DNA from: Christensenella sp. UBA4636
GTDB lineage: Bacteria; Bacillota; Clostridia; Christensenellales; Borkfalkiaceae
DNA: 64,000 bases
Direction of reading: 5' to 3'
NCBI GenBank assembly: GCA_002405915.1
Contig: DHMS01000046.1
Location: forward strand, 1 to 64,000
In this document: in pieces, positions 26,673 through 34,745 of the stretch
Position numbering within the stretch: the stretch's first letter is position 1
Layout: every line of letters starts with the position of its first letter
Made by a program: the position numbers and the translations under genes
Notes under the pieces: model-generated
What the model was told of the DNA's origin: nothing
Databases searched by the model: none
What the model saw: only the letters and a program-made list of their open reading frames with translations

Positions 26673-27818
26673 TTATAACGAAAGGAAAATGAGAACTACG
26701 GAAATTATAAGCCCCGCGGCAAGCAGAACTTTAGCTAATTTGCCGTTGTTTTTCTCGTTTATTTTCACTATTTTTTCGCCGTCGTAAAAATAGTAATTCG
26801 CGCCGTTTTCGTAAAGGTCGGTTGGCAACACGGTTCTGACCACGAATTCGCAATTTTCCCTCGACGGCATTTTGTCCTTACCGTTCGTGATAAGCGCGGG
26901 ATTTTCAATATCCTTTGCACACGGCTTTTCGCTTTTGCCCGTGAGTTTACGCTTGTAAGTCGCAAGATATACTTTTGTAAAATACACGACGGAAACGAGC
27001 AAGAAAACGATACCGCAAATAATTTGCGCCGCGCCGAGAAGAAGTTCCATACCGGGCGCGTATTCGTTGACTACGGCGTTAAAAACGGTAATAAGCGTTA
27101 CGAAAAGGTTGTTCGCAAAGTGCATCGCGCAACCGATAACGTAATTTTTAGTCACCATAACGACCGCCGTTATCGCAAGCCCGCCGAAAAATTGCAGTAT
27201 TATTTGACCGAAGTTGCCATGCATAAAGCAAAAGAACACGGAAGTTATTATCACTGCGGCAAAATCACCGAAGTTTCTTAAACCTTTCATTATAACGCCG
27301 CGGAACAACGCCTCTTCGCAAACACACGGAAGAAGCGGCACGAGTACGAGGCTGTAAAGGAGCGCAAATCCCGGGTTACCGTGTATTCTTTCTTGCAAAA
27401 GCTCCGCGTATTCGTCGTAAGACATTCCGTAAGCAAGCCGATAAACGTCGTCCACGAATTCGAAATGCGCGCTCGTCAGTAAAAACGATATCCCGAGAAT
27501 GAGCATTACGCCGAACAAAATATTGAGCCAATCGAATTCGGCTTTAAATCCGCCGCCGCTAAGAAGCGAAACGTGCCTTACTTTTGCAAAAATCGCGGCA
27601 ACGCCGATTATCGCGCCTTGCGAGATGACCGTGCTTATAATAGATACGAGATAATAGTCTAAATTCTCTATCGGTCCTATAGCGTTTATCACCGTGGCAA
27701 AGCCGTTATCCAAGCCGAAAAACAAAGCTAAAATTATTATGAAAGCCAAGCCCGAATCTACCGCAGTAAAGGAGTTCGGGTTATACGGCTTTTTTTGTCT
27801 TTCGCCCGCGCAGTACAT
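26673..27818 (-). CDS. CPBP-family intramembrane metalloprotease
   Basis: Membrane protease of the CAAX protease/bacteriocin-processing family. The 381 residues hold about eight hydrophobic segments and the three family motifs: EExxxR (CEEALFRGVIMKGL near 167), FxxxH (FFCFMHGNFGQ near 195) and HxxxN (CAMHFANNLF near 230). The last 100 residues are a cytoplasmic tail with a final hydrophobic anchor (VLLAAGLIISVVLIFL), an addition not found in the shortest members. Substrate unknown. The start lies one base after the proS stop, so it is in the proS transcript; 69 bases separate it from the next gene. Confidence 0.88.
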   Translation of the reverse strand: MYCAGERQKKPYNPNSFTAVDSGLAFIIILALFFGLDNGFATVINAIGPIENLDYYLVSIISTVISQGAIIGVAAIFAKVRHVSLLSGGGFKAEFDWLNILFGVMLILGISFLLTSAHFEFVDDVYRLAYGMSYDEYAELLQERIHGNPGFALLYSLVLVPLLPCVCEEALFRGVIMKGLRNFGDFAAVIITSVFFCFMHGNFGQIILQFFGGLAITAVVMVTKNYVIGCAMHFANNLFVTLITVFNAVVNEYAPGMELLLGAAQIICGIVFLLVSVVYFTKVYLATYKRKLTGKSEKPCAKDIENPALITNGKDKMPSRENCEFVVRTVLPTDLYENGANYYFYDGEKIVKINEKNNGKLAKVLLAAGLIISVVLIFLSL

Positions 27819-27819
27819 C

Positions 27820-29250
27820 TTAGTACGCTCTTGCGAACAACACTATCTTTTCGGCTTTCTTGCCGCAAACCGCGCAGGTTTCGCCCTCTGCGGAATCGGT
27901 CGTTATTACGCGCGCCGAAGCAGCAGTCAGTTCTTTTATTTTATCCTCGCATTCTCTGCACCCGCACCATGGAGCTTTTACGAAGTTTCCGCCGTCGACG
28001 CCTTTCAAAATGCCGTCGAGGTCTTTAGCTTCAACGACGTGCGCGTCGCGGTTCTTTCTTGATTTTTCAAGCATATCGACTTGAATTTGTTTGAGAATTT
28101 CGGGGATTTTGTCAAGGTCATCGAGCAAAAGCTCCGTCTTTTCGAAGTTGTCGCGCCTAAAAAGCATACAGCAACCGTTTTCGATATCGCGCGGACCGAT
28201 TTCGAGGCGCAAAGGAACGCCTTTCATTTCCCATTCGTTGAACTTCCAACCGGGGCTTGCTTCCCTTGCGTCGGCTTCCGCTCTTACGCCCATTCCGACG
28301 AGTTTTTGCGTGATTTCGTTAGCCTTTTCGAGTACGCCTTCCTTATGCTGCGCAACCGGAACGACGATAACCTGAATAGGAGCGACCATCGGCGGCAATG
28401 CAAGCCCGCGCTGGTCGCCGTGAGCCATAACCACCGCGCCTATCATACGCGTGGAAGTTCCCCAGCTCGTCGAATATCCGTATTTTAAAACGTTGTCCTT
28501 GTCGAGGAATTTCATGTTGAAAGATTTTGCGAAGTTCTGCCCTAAGTAGTGGGAAGTACCCGCTTGCAAACTCTTTCCGTCGAGCATCATAGCTTCGAGT
28601 CCGTAAGTTTCAACGGCTCCCGCGAATTTTTCTTTTTCGGTTTTTATGCCGGTGAACACGGGAATAGCCAAAACTTCGTTCATAAAGCTTTCGTAGCAAC
28701 GAAGCATTCTTATCGCTTCTTCACGTGCTTCTTCTTCGGTCGCGTGTACGGTATGCCCTTCCTGCCACAAAAATTCGCTCGTTCTCAAAAACGGACGGGT
28801 CGTTTTTTCCCATCTCAAAACGTTTGCCCACTGGTTGATGATAATAGGCAAATCGCGGTAGCTGTGAAGCCATTTTGAAAACATTTCGCAAATAATCGTT
28901 TCGCTCGTCGGGCGGATAATAAGCGGTTCGGCAAGCTTTTCGCCTCCGGCATGCGTTACCACCGCTACTTCGGGCGCAAACCCCTCTACGTGTTCCGCTT
29001 CGCGTTTAAGGTAGCTTTCTGGAATGAGCATCGGGAAGTACGCGTTCTTAACGCCGAGAGAACGGAAACGTTTGTTCATTTCCGCTTGAATATTTTCCCA
29101 TACGGCGTAACCGTAGGGGCGGATAACCATCGTGCCTTTAACGGGGCCGTAATCTACGAGTTCCGTTTTTATAACGACGTCTGTATACCACTGCGGAAAA
29201 TCTTCGTGAATGTCCGCTATATTTTGTACGAACTGTTTGTCTTTAGCCAT
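27820..29250 (-). CDS. proS: Proline--tRNA ligase, archaeal/eukaryotic type
   Basis: Class II synthetase charging tRNA-Pro. The 476 residues show motif 2 (RPFLRTSEFLWQEGHTVHA near 155), motif 3 (GDQRGLALPPMVAP near 275), an anticodon-binding domain, and a C-terminal zinc-like domain with cysteine pairs (CGCREC and CAVCGKK) that ends in a Tyr (ARAY). There is no bacterial-type INS editing domain. This short ProS3-like form is found in archaea, eukaryotes and a minority of bacteria including some Clostridia. AAGAGGA lies six bases before the ATG; the leader is only about 25 bases, so no T-box is present. Confidence 0.95.
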   Translation of the reverse strand: MAKDKQFVQNIADIHEDFPQWYTDVVIKTELVDYGPVKGTMVIRPYGYAVWENIQAEMNKRFRSLGVKNAYFPMLIPESYLKREAEHVEGFAPEVAVVTHAGGEKLAEPLIIRPTSETIICEMFSKWLHSYRDLPIIINQWANVLRWEKTTRPFLRTSEFLWQEGHTVHATEEEAREEAIRMLRCYESFMNEVLAIPVFTGIKTEKEKFAGAVETYGLEAMMLDGKSLQAGTSHYLGQNFAKSFNMKFLDKDNVLKYGYSTSWGTSTRMIGAVVMAHGDQRGLALPPMVAPIQVIVVPVAQHKEGVLEKANEITQKLVGMGVRAEADAREASPGWKFNEWEMKGVPLRLEIGPRDIENGCCMLFRRDNFEKTELLLDDLDKIPEILKQIQVDMLEKSRKNRDAHVVEAKDLDGILKGVDGGNFVKAPWCGCRECEDKIKELTAASARVITTDSAEGETCAVCGKKAEKIVLFARAY

Positions 29251-29281
29251 AATATTCCTCTTGAAATTTATAATTAAAGAT

Positions 29282-29310
29282 ATTATATAAGAAAATTACT
29301 TTTTTGTAAA
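29282..29310 (-). promoter_or_regulatory. Sigma-A promoter of proS
   Basis: Minus strand TTTACA, 17-base spacer, TATAAT. Divergent from the tkt promoter. No terminator is visible from here down to 18142, so it may drive a very long transcript. Confidence 0.82.
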
Positions 29311-29443
29311 GTATTTTAACGCCTTGCCGCATTAAACGAGGATTTCGACAGAAAGTAAATTGCGTTAAAAGGTCGATTTTTATTTTACGACGGAGTTTTA
29401 TTTTAGTTTCTCGTTAAAAAAGCCTTTTTTGTCGCAAATACCC

Positions 29444-29473
29444 TTGACTTTAAAGCGTTAGTGAATGTATAAT
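29444..29473 (+). promoter_or_regulatory. Sigma-A promoter of tkt
   Basis: TTGACT, 18-base spacer, TATAAT, 28 bases before the tkt ATG, which has a strong CGGAGGA site. The 130 bases between the proS and tkt promoters hold no other recognisable signal. Confidence 0.85.
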
Positions 29474-29501
29474 TTATGCGAAGAATTCTTCGGAGGAACT
29501 A

Positions 29502-31487
29502 ATGGACAAATTCGAAACAGCCGTTAACGCCGCGCGCGTTATCTCGGCAGAAATGATTGAAAAGGCAAAATCCGGTCACCCGGGGCTTCCCTTGGGCGCG
29601 GCTACGATTGCGTTTACTCTCTTTTCCGATTACTTAAAATTCAACCCGAAAGACCCTGAGTTTTTCGACCGCGACAGATTCGTTTTATCTTCCGGGCACG
29701 GCTCCGCTCTTTTGTATTCGCTCCTTTATATGTTCGGATACGATATTTCTAAGGAAGACCTTGAAAACTTCCGCCGGATAGGTTCGCGTACCCCGGGGCA
29801 CCCCGAGTATAAGCACACTCCCGGCGTAGAAGTTTCTACCGGTCCTTTAGGTCAAGGTCTTGCGAACGCGGTCGGTATGGCTATCGCCGAAAGAAGGCTT
29901 GCCGCCGAGTTTAACCGCGAGGGTTACGATATCATCGACCATTACACCTACGCGCTTTGCGGCGAAGGTTGCTTGATGGAAGGCATAGGTTACGAGGCTT
30001 GCTCTCTTGCCGGTTCTTTAGGGCTCGGTAAACTCATTTTATTTTACGATTGCAATAAAATCACAATCGAAGGCACGACCGACGGCGTTTTCGACGAAGA
30101 TATCGCCGCTCGTCAAAGAGCGCTCGGTTGGCACGTCCTCGAAGTCGACGGCAACAATCACGCTTCCGTTAAACGCGCCATCAAAAAGGCTCAGGCGGAA
30201 AAGGATAAGCCGTCCATGATTATCTGTCACACCGTTATCGGTTACGGCAGCGCGCTTGCCGGTTCGGCTAAGTCGCACGGCGCGCCTCTCGGTGAAGAAA
30301 ACATAAAAAAACTCCGTGAAACGCTTTCGTATACGGCCCCCGCTTTCGAATATCCGCCCGAGATTAAGCCGCTTTTGACAACGGCTATGAATCGCGGCAA
30401 AAAAGCCGAAAAAGCTTGGAAAGAATTATTCGCTAAGTATGAAGAAGCTTATCCCGAACTTGCCGCAAAGTTTAATCTTTGGCTCAAAAACGACTTTTCG
30501 GGCGTAAAAGAAGACCTCGAAAAGCTCGATTTTACCGCCGAATACGCCACGAGGAAGTCAGGCAACGTCGTCATGAACGCGATAGCAAAAAAGGTGGAAA
30601 ACCTTATGGGCGGTTCTGCCGACCTTGCTCCCTCTAACTTGACGTTTATTGACGGCAAGGGTAAATTCACCAAAACCGACCGTTCGGGCAACAACATTCA
30701 GTACGGTATCCGCGAACACGCTATGGGCGCGATAGTCAACGGTATTCTGTGCCATGGCGGCTTGCGCGCTTTCTCGTCAACATTCTTCGTTTTCTCAGAT
30801 TACATGAAAAACGCTATTCGTATGGCGGCGATTATGGATATACCCGCAGTGTATGTCTTTACGCACGATTCTATCGGCGTCGGCGAAGACGGACCCACCC
30901 ACCAACCGGTAGAACAACTCATCGCGCTTCGTTCCATCCCGAACGTTATAGTTTATAGACCTTGCGACACTGCGGAAACGGCGGCGGCTTGGTACACGGC
31001 TATAACGACTACTCACCCCACCGCGATTTGTTTGAGCCGTCAAAAGCTCGGCGTAAACTGCAAGGATATGAACCTTGCCTTAAAGGGCGGCTACGTTCTT
31101 ATCGATTCCGACAAGAAAACGCCCGATTGCATTATTATCGCCACGGGTTCGGAAGTCGACGTTGCCGTTAAGGCTCGCGAAGTTTTGAAGGCCGACGGAG
31201 TAGACGCGCGCGTAGTCTCGATGCCGTCTATCGAAGTTTTCGAAGCTCAGAGCAAAGAGTACAAACAAAGCGTTTTGCCGCGCAATGTTAGAGCGAGAGT
31301 TTGCGTTGAGGCGGCTTCGCCTTACAGCTGGTACAAGTACGCCGGCGATTACGGCAAAGTTGTCGCTATGGCATCTTTCGGTCTTTCCGGAAAGCCCGCG
31401 GACCTCTTCGCCCGCTTCGGCTTCACACCCGAAAATATCGCCGAAAAAGCGAAAGAATCTATCGCCGCCGTTAAAGCCGACGAGTAA
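29502..31487 (+). CDS. tkt: Transketolase
   Basis: Thiamine-diphosphate enzyme moving two-carbon units in the pentose phosphate pathway. The 661 residues show the N-terminal GHPGLPLGAA and SGHGSALLYSLL (about 25-75), the cofactor motif GEGCLMEGIGYEA near 155 closing in DCNKITIEG, the central pyrimidine-domain EDGPTHQPVEQL near 467 with the catalytic Glu and His, and the C-terminal domain. Full length for the family. Single-gene unit: its own promoter upstream and a strong terminator 10 bases downstream. rpe, the other pentose-phosphate enzyme of the window, is in the yicC operon. Confidence 0.96.
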   Translation: MDKFETAVNAARVISAEMIEKAKSGHPGLPLGAATIAFTLFSDYLKFNPKDPEFFDRDRFVLSSGHGSALLYSLLYMFGYDISKEDLENFRRIGSRTPGHPEYKHTPGVEVSTGPLGQGLANAVGMAIAERRLAAEFNREGYDIIDHYTYALCGEGCLMEGIGYEACSLAGSLGLGKLILFYDCNKITIEGTTDGVFDEDIAARQRALGWHVLEVDGNNHASVKRAIKKAQAEKDKPSMIICHTVIGYGSALAGSAKSHGAPLGEENIKKLRETLSYTAPAFEYPPEIKPLLTTAMNRGKKAEKAWKELFAKYEEAYPELAAKFNLWLKNDFSGVKEDLEKLDFTAEYATRKSGNVVMNAIAKKVENLMGGSADLAPSNLTFIDGKGKFTKTDRSGNNIQYGIREHAMGAIVNGILCHGGLRAFSSTFFVFSDYMKNAIRMAAIMDIPAVYVFTHDSIGVGEDGPTHQPVEQLIALRSIPNVIVYRPCDTAETAAAWYTAITTTHPTAICLSRQKLGVNCKDMNLALKGGYVLIDSDKKTPDCIIIATGSEVDVAVKAREVLKADGVDARVVSMPSIEVFEAQSKEYKQSVLPRNVRARVCVEAASPYSWYKYAGDYGKVVAMASFGLSGKPADLFARFGFTPENIAEKAKESIAAVKADE

Positions 31488-31497
31488 GAAATAGCAA

Positions 31498-31561
31498 AAA
31501 TCGTTCCTCTTCGCCGTTTCGGTGCGTTTAGCGTTTCCGAATTAGTAAAGAGGAACGATTT
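31498..31561. terminator. Bidirectional terminator, tkt and 42-residue gene
   Basis: Perfect 14-bp inverted repeat (AAATCGTTCCTCTT and AAGAGGAACGATTT) around a 36-base loop that can itself pair in part. T-rich sequence follows on the plus strand, and TTTTT on the minus strand, so it can end both convergent transcripts. Confidence 0.8.
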
Positions 31562-31572
31562 ATTTTATTATT

Positions 31573-31701
31573 TTAGTCTTGTTTGTCCTTGTTCTTTTTT
31601 GGCACAATCGCCTTTGCCGGTCTTTCGTCCTTTAAGGACATAACGTAATTCGCGTAATCTTCGTCGGTTAGCTTCGGGATTTTTTCTTTTTTCTTTTTCA
31701 T
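31573..31701 (-). CDS. Small basic protein, 42 residues, unknown
   Basis: Not recognised. A complete small gene: ATG preceded by an ideal GGAGG seven bases away, 42 codons, TAA stop, then a terminator 12 bases later. The product starts MKKKKEKIPKLTDEDY, continues ANYVMSLKDERPAKAIV and ends in a Lys/Asp-rich tail (PKKNKDKQD); it is highly charged, with no signal peptide or membrane segment. The middle (LTDEDYANYVMSLKDERP) could form a short helix. Promoter, ribosome site and terminator together make chance unlikely. It is a stand-alone unit between tkt and the VanZ-like gene. Function unknown. Confidence 0.75.
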   Translation of the reverse strand: MKKKKEKIPKLTDEDYANYVMSLKDERPAKAIVPKKNKDKQD

Positions 31702-31724
31702 TTTATTACCTCCGTCGGGTTTTA

Positions 31725-31752
31725 AGTATACTGTTATTGACGGAAAAGTTAA
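31725..31752 (-). promoter_or_regulatory. Candidate promoter of the 42-residue gene
   Basis: Minus strand TTAACT, 16-base spacer, TATACT, 24 bases before the ATG. The -35 is imperfect; a divergent TTGACG on the plus strand (31737) overlaps it but lacks a matching -10. Confidence 0.5.
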
Positions 31753-31787
31753 GTTTTATTCGCTTAATTGAAAGCATATTTTGTTGT

Positions 31788-32450
31788 ATGGAAAAATTAA
31801 AAAACAAAAATTTAATATTAGGCGGCACGTTTGCCGTACTTTATTTTGCGCTCTTCGCCTTTTTGTGCTTCGAAGCTTTGACTCCCGGGCAAGATTCCGC
31901 CGACGAATCGAGCGCGGTCACGGAAGTGTTTTTAAAAATAAACGCATTCCGCTCTTATCTTTACCCCGCCGAGCCGTACGCCGCCGCAAGAAAGCTTTTA
32001 GGGCATTATTCCGCGTACGCGCTTTTAAGCATTTTGGGTTCCTTTGCCTTTTTCTTTTTGTTTGCCGAAAACAAATTCGTTTCTGCGCTTAATATCGGCT
32101 CGGGTTTTATCGTGGCTTCCGCTACGGAAATATTACAGATTTTTGCGGAAGAGCGAGGACCGTCTTTTTTAGACGTTTTAGTCAACTTCGAAGGCTTCCT
32201 TTCGGGTACGCTTATCGCGCTTACCGTCTTTACGATAATCGCGCTTTGCCGCAGTAAAGATAAAATCGGATTGAACGACTTATTGATTGTTTTCGGCTCG
32301 TCGGCGGTTACTCTTTTACTTGTTGCGGTTCTTCCTTTAAGCAATGAACGCGCGGTTTGTTTTAAAACATTCCTCATTGTTTTATGCGCTTCAACGGTGG
32401 CTCTTTTTATTAGTTACGTCTGTCGTAAAAAGTTTAAAAATAACGCATAA
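31788..32450 (+). CDS. VanZ-like membrane protein
   Basis: Membrane protein of the VanZ family, whose founding member gives low teicoplanin resistance; most chromosomal members have no known role. From the ATG at 31788 the product is 220 residues with about five hydrophobic segments. The family pattern is clear near 120-150: ATEILQIFAEERGPSFLDVL followed by NFEGFLSGTLIA, with the conserved Glu, Gln, Arg, Ser, Asp, Asn and Gly residues. A TTG 51 bases upstream is in frame but neither start has a ribosome site. The final codons (SYVCRKKFKN) overlap a copy of the dispersed TTACG-N5-CGTAAAAA element. Confidence 0.8.
   Translation: MEKLKNKNLILGGTFAVLYFALFAFLCFEALTPGQDSADESSAVTEVFLKINAFRSYLYPAEPYAAARKLLGHYSAYALLSILGSFAFFFLFAENKFVSALNIGSGFIVASATEILQIFAEERGPSFLDVLVNFEGFLSGTLIALTVFTIIALCRSKDKIGLNDLLIVFGSSAVTLLLVAVLPLSNERAVCFKTFLIVLCASTVALFISYVCRKKFKNNA
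32414..32431 (+). repeat. Dispersed TTACG-N5-CGTAAAAA element, copy 4
   Basis: TTACGTCTGTCGTAAAAA, followed by GTTTAAAAATAACGC. Over the first 22 bases 20 match the copy at 53.8 kb. It lies inside the last codons and stop region of the VanZ-like gene, so coding constraint may explain part of the match. Confidence 0.45.
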
Positions 32451-32458
32451 TAAAAGCA

Positions 32459-32497
32459 AAAACGCCGAGATTTACGAAATGCAAATCTCGACGTTTT
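32459..32497. terminator. Bidirectional terminator between convergent genes
   Basis: AAACG-C-CGAGATTT, 9-base loop, AAATCTCG-A-CGTTT, with A and T runs on both sides. It separates the VanZ-like gene from the QueG-like gene running the other way. Confidence 0.75.
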
Positions 32498-32502
32498 ACT
32501 TC

Positions 32503-33171
32503 TTAAAAAAGTTTGTTTTTCGGGCAGGCTTTTATGCACAATCCGCAAACGGAGCCGCGCCCTACGTCCTTGTAAGTTTTCATGTGAAGCGAACATTTTT
32601 CGGGGTCTATGAGCGGTTCGCCCATGCGTTCTTCGGAAAATTCTTCGCCCGAAATCGCGCCTACGGGGCAAGCGTTAAAACACTCTTTGCAGCTTCCGCA
32701 CCCGCCTTTTATAATCGGCATATCCCTTTCAAGCGGCATATTCGTAAGCACGGTTGCAAGCCTTACTTTAGAGCCGAACTGCTCCGTTATAAGCAAATCG
32801 TTTTTGCCTATATACCCCACGCCGGAAAGCCGAGCCGCCGTTTTGTGTTGAAAAATCCCGAAGTACGGATTGCCGGGTATACTTTGCGAAGCCGCTATCG
32901 GAAAAGCCCCGTAACCCTTTTCTTCTATAAAGCTAACTGTATCGAGCGCAAGTTGGTCGAGCCGCGCGTTAACCGTTCTGTAATGTTGAAAGTACGAAAT
33001 GCTCGGTCTGTCCGCTATGGTTTTTAACACGCTATCCGAAAGCTTTACGCAGATTGAAACGCAAAAAACGTGGTCGGGTAGCTCTTTAACCGGCGAGCAA
33101 TCTATCTTGCAAAACCCGACAATCGCCGCTCCGCGCTCAACTATCTTTGCTCTTATTTCCTTTTCGAACAT
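32503..33171 (-). CDS. Short QueG-like double 4Fe-4S protein
   Basis: Related to epoxyqueuosine reductase QueG, but only 222 residues against about 380. It retains part of the DUF1730-type domain (the SIPGNPYFGIFQHKTAARLSG stretch, display-limited, around 95-115, and VGYIGKNDLLI) and both ferredoxin clusters (CGSCKECFNACP near 163 and CGLCIKACP near 210). The C-terminal HEAT-like tRNA-binding domain of full QueG is absent. Such short forms are frequent in Clostridia; they may be redox proteins with other substrates. It sits one base after dtd at the end of the polA run. I would not call it queuosine biosynthesis without other evidence. Confidence 0.78.
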   Translation of the reverse strand: MFEKEIRAKIVERGAAIVGFCKIDCSPVKELPDHVFCVSICVKLSDSVLKTIADRPSISYFQHYRTVNARLDQLALDTVSFIEEKGYGAFPIAASQSIPGNPYFGIFQHKTAARLSGVGYIGKNDLLITEQFGSKVRLATVLTNMPLERDMPIIKGGCGSCKECFNACPVGAISGEEFSEERMGEPLIDPEKCSLHMKTYKDVGRGSVCGLCIKACPKNKLF

Positions 33172-33172
33172 T

Positions 33173-33610
33173 TTAAACCTCGTAAATTATCGTGACGGGT
33201 CCGTCGTTAAGCTGGTCTATTTTCATGTCTCCGCCGAACACGCCTTTTTTTACGGGTACGCCGCTTTCTTTAAGCTTCCCAATAAAATATTCGTACATTT
33301 CGTTTGCCTTTTGCGGCTCTTCCGCGCCCGAAAACCCGGGTCGGTTGCCGTGCGAAAGGTCGGCTAACAGCGTAAACTGCGAAATCGCGAGTATTTCTCC
33401 GCAGATATCTTTAACCGATAAATTCATTTTCCCGTTTTCGTCCTCAAATACGCGCAAAGCGGGTATTTTTTTAGCTATGTAATCGGCTTTTTCTCTGTCG
33501 TCGCCTTTCGCCACGCCGAAATACACGCAAAGCCCCTTTTGAATTTCGCTTACACGCTTTCCGTCGCAATCGAGCGTAGCGTATTTTACCCTTTGAACAA
33601 CTGCTTTCAT
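33173..33610 (-). CDS. dtd: D-aminoacyl-tRNA deacylase
   Basis: Hydrolyses D-amino acids (and glycine from tRNA-Ala) wrongly attached to tRNA. The 145 residues are family-typical: MKAVVQRVKYATL at the start, the SQFTLLADLSHGNRPGF active-site segment near 77-93 (SQFTL and the Pro-containing RPGF corresponding to the cross-subunit Gly/Pro motif), and PVTIIYEV at the end. Here the second motif reads NRPGF rather than the more common GxPSF pattern; this is a minor variation. It begins in the base after the transglycosylase stop. Confidence 0.93.
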   Translation of the reverse strand: MKAVVQRVKYATLDCDGKRVSEIQKGLCVYFGVAKGDDREKADYIAKKIPALRVFEDENGKMNLSVKDICGEILAISQFTLLADLSHGNRPGFSGAEEPQKANEMYEYFIGKLKESGVPVKKGVFGGDMKIDQLNDGPVTIIYEV

Positions 33611-34168
33611 TCAGTAAACCCTCGTTAAAAATATTACTTTCTTTGCAAAATCATAAGTTTCCTTGTAAGGAACGGCGGTTAAAGTTTTGCCGTCCGAAGA
33701 ATACTTTTTGTCGCTTAGCCACCCTTTTACGGTGCCTTCGCCCGCGTTATAAGCGCACAAAACTTCAAGTTCCGTGTTAAATTTGTCGTATAAATACCTT
33801 AAATACGCGCAACCCGACGCAATATTGTCGTTCGGGTCGAATATGTCGCGCGTTTTTCTTTTATCGTCGCTTTCGCACCCGATTAGGGGCAAGCTTCCGC
33901 AATACTCAAAAGTTGACGGCGTTAACTGCATAAGTCCCGCCGCGCCTTTGTTTGAAAGGGCGTTTTCATCGAAATCGCTTTCTACTTTTATCACTGCTTT
34001 AACGATTTTTTCGTCGAGATTATAAGTTTTGGCGTAAAATTCTATATAATTTTCAAACTTTTCAACCTTGCGCTTTTCTTCGAAATGATAAGTTACGCCT
34101 ACAAAAAACGCAAGCGCGCACAAGATAAGCGCAAAAATTCTAATTGCTTTCTTTACGGATTTTTTCAA
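33611..34168 (-). CDS. Lytic transglycosylase, SLT domain
   Basis: Cell-wall enzyme cutting glycan strands. The 185 residues begin with a basic N-terminus and one hydrophobic segment (about 9-26), a signal anchor, followed by the SLT domain: catalytic Glu63 in IKVESDFDENAL, GLMQLTPSTF near 79-88, and CAYNAGEGTVKGWL near 145. The start is TTG at 34168, with GGGAG four to five bases upstream; no in-frame ATG precedes the signal anchor. It overlaps the end of coaE by 29 bases. B. subtilis YjbJ and related short transglycosylases are similar in size. Confidence 0.9.
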   Translation of the reverse strand: MKKSVKKAIRIFALILCALAFFVGVTYHFEEKRKVEKFENYIEFYAKTYNLDEKIVKAVIKVESDFDENALSNKGAAGLMQLTPSTFEYCGSLPLIGCESDDKRKTRDIFDPNDNIASGCAYLRYLYDKFNTELEVLCAYNAGEGTVKGWLSDKKYSSDGKTLTAVPYKETYDFAKKVIFLTRVY

Positions 34169-34745
34169 TGCACTCCCGGACGGCGTTTTTTAGACTTTCC
34201 TTGTCGCCGTCGTTATGTATCGTAAAAAGCGAATTTGTCTTGCAATTTTTATAATCGAATTGACTTTTTATCCGCGCGTAAACCTCTTCTTCCGTCAAGC
34301 CGCTACGAATTTTCACGGCTTCCACGCGTGTTTTTAAATCGCGTTCGACCACGATAACGCAATCGAAATCGTTTTGTTTTTCAGTTTCGAACAGAAGCGG
34401 AATTTCAAAAAAAGTCGTTTTATCTTCGCTTGCAAAAATCTCGTCGATTTTTTCGTAAACGAGCGGATGAACATAACTTTCAAGCTGTTTTCTCTTGCTT
34501 TTATTGTTAAAAGTTACTTTTGCAGCCTCTTTTCTGTCAAAAACAGCCTTTCCGCCCTCATACAAAACATTTATTCCGAGCAAATCGGAAGCCTTTTTTA
34601 TAATCGACGGCTCGGAAATTATATCGGCGTAAATTCCGTCGGCAGAGTAAGTCGGATAACCTAAACCGCTTATAATCTCGGTTACGGTGCTTTTGCCGCT
34701 CCCGATTCCGCCCGTGACGGCGATTTTTTTCTTACTTGCAATCAT
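34140..34745 (-). CDS. coaE: Dephospho-CoA kinase
   Basis: Last step of coenzyme A synthesis: phosphorylates the ribose 3'-hydroxyl of dephospho-CoA. The 201 residues contain the P-loop GGIGSGKST near 12-20, the Asp of SADGIYADII near 36, HPLVYEKI near 93 and FFEIPLLFETEKQ near 112. The ATG overlaps the polA stop by 14 bases and the stop (TAG) lies within the transglycosylase gene. polA-coaE linkage is normal in Bacillota, although mutM, often between them, is missing here. Confidence 0.95.
   Translation of the reverse strand: MIASKKKIAVTGGIGSGKSTVTEIISGLGYPTYSADGIYADIISEPSIIKKASDLLGINVLYEGGKAVFDRKEAAKVTFNNKSKRKQLESYVHPLVYEKIDEIFASEDKTTFFEIPLLFETEKQNDFDCVIVVERDLKTRVEAVKIRSGLTEEEVYARIKSQFDYKNCKTNSLFTIHNDGDKESLKNAVRECIEKIRKESN

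Noticed and set aside
29251..29501. Possible T-box upstream of proS
   Set aside because: The promoter predicts a leader of about 25 bases, too short for a T-box.
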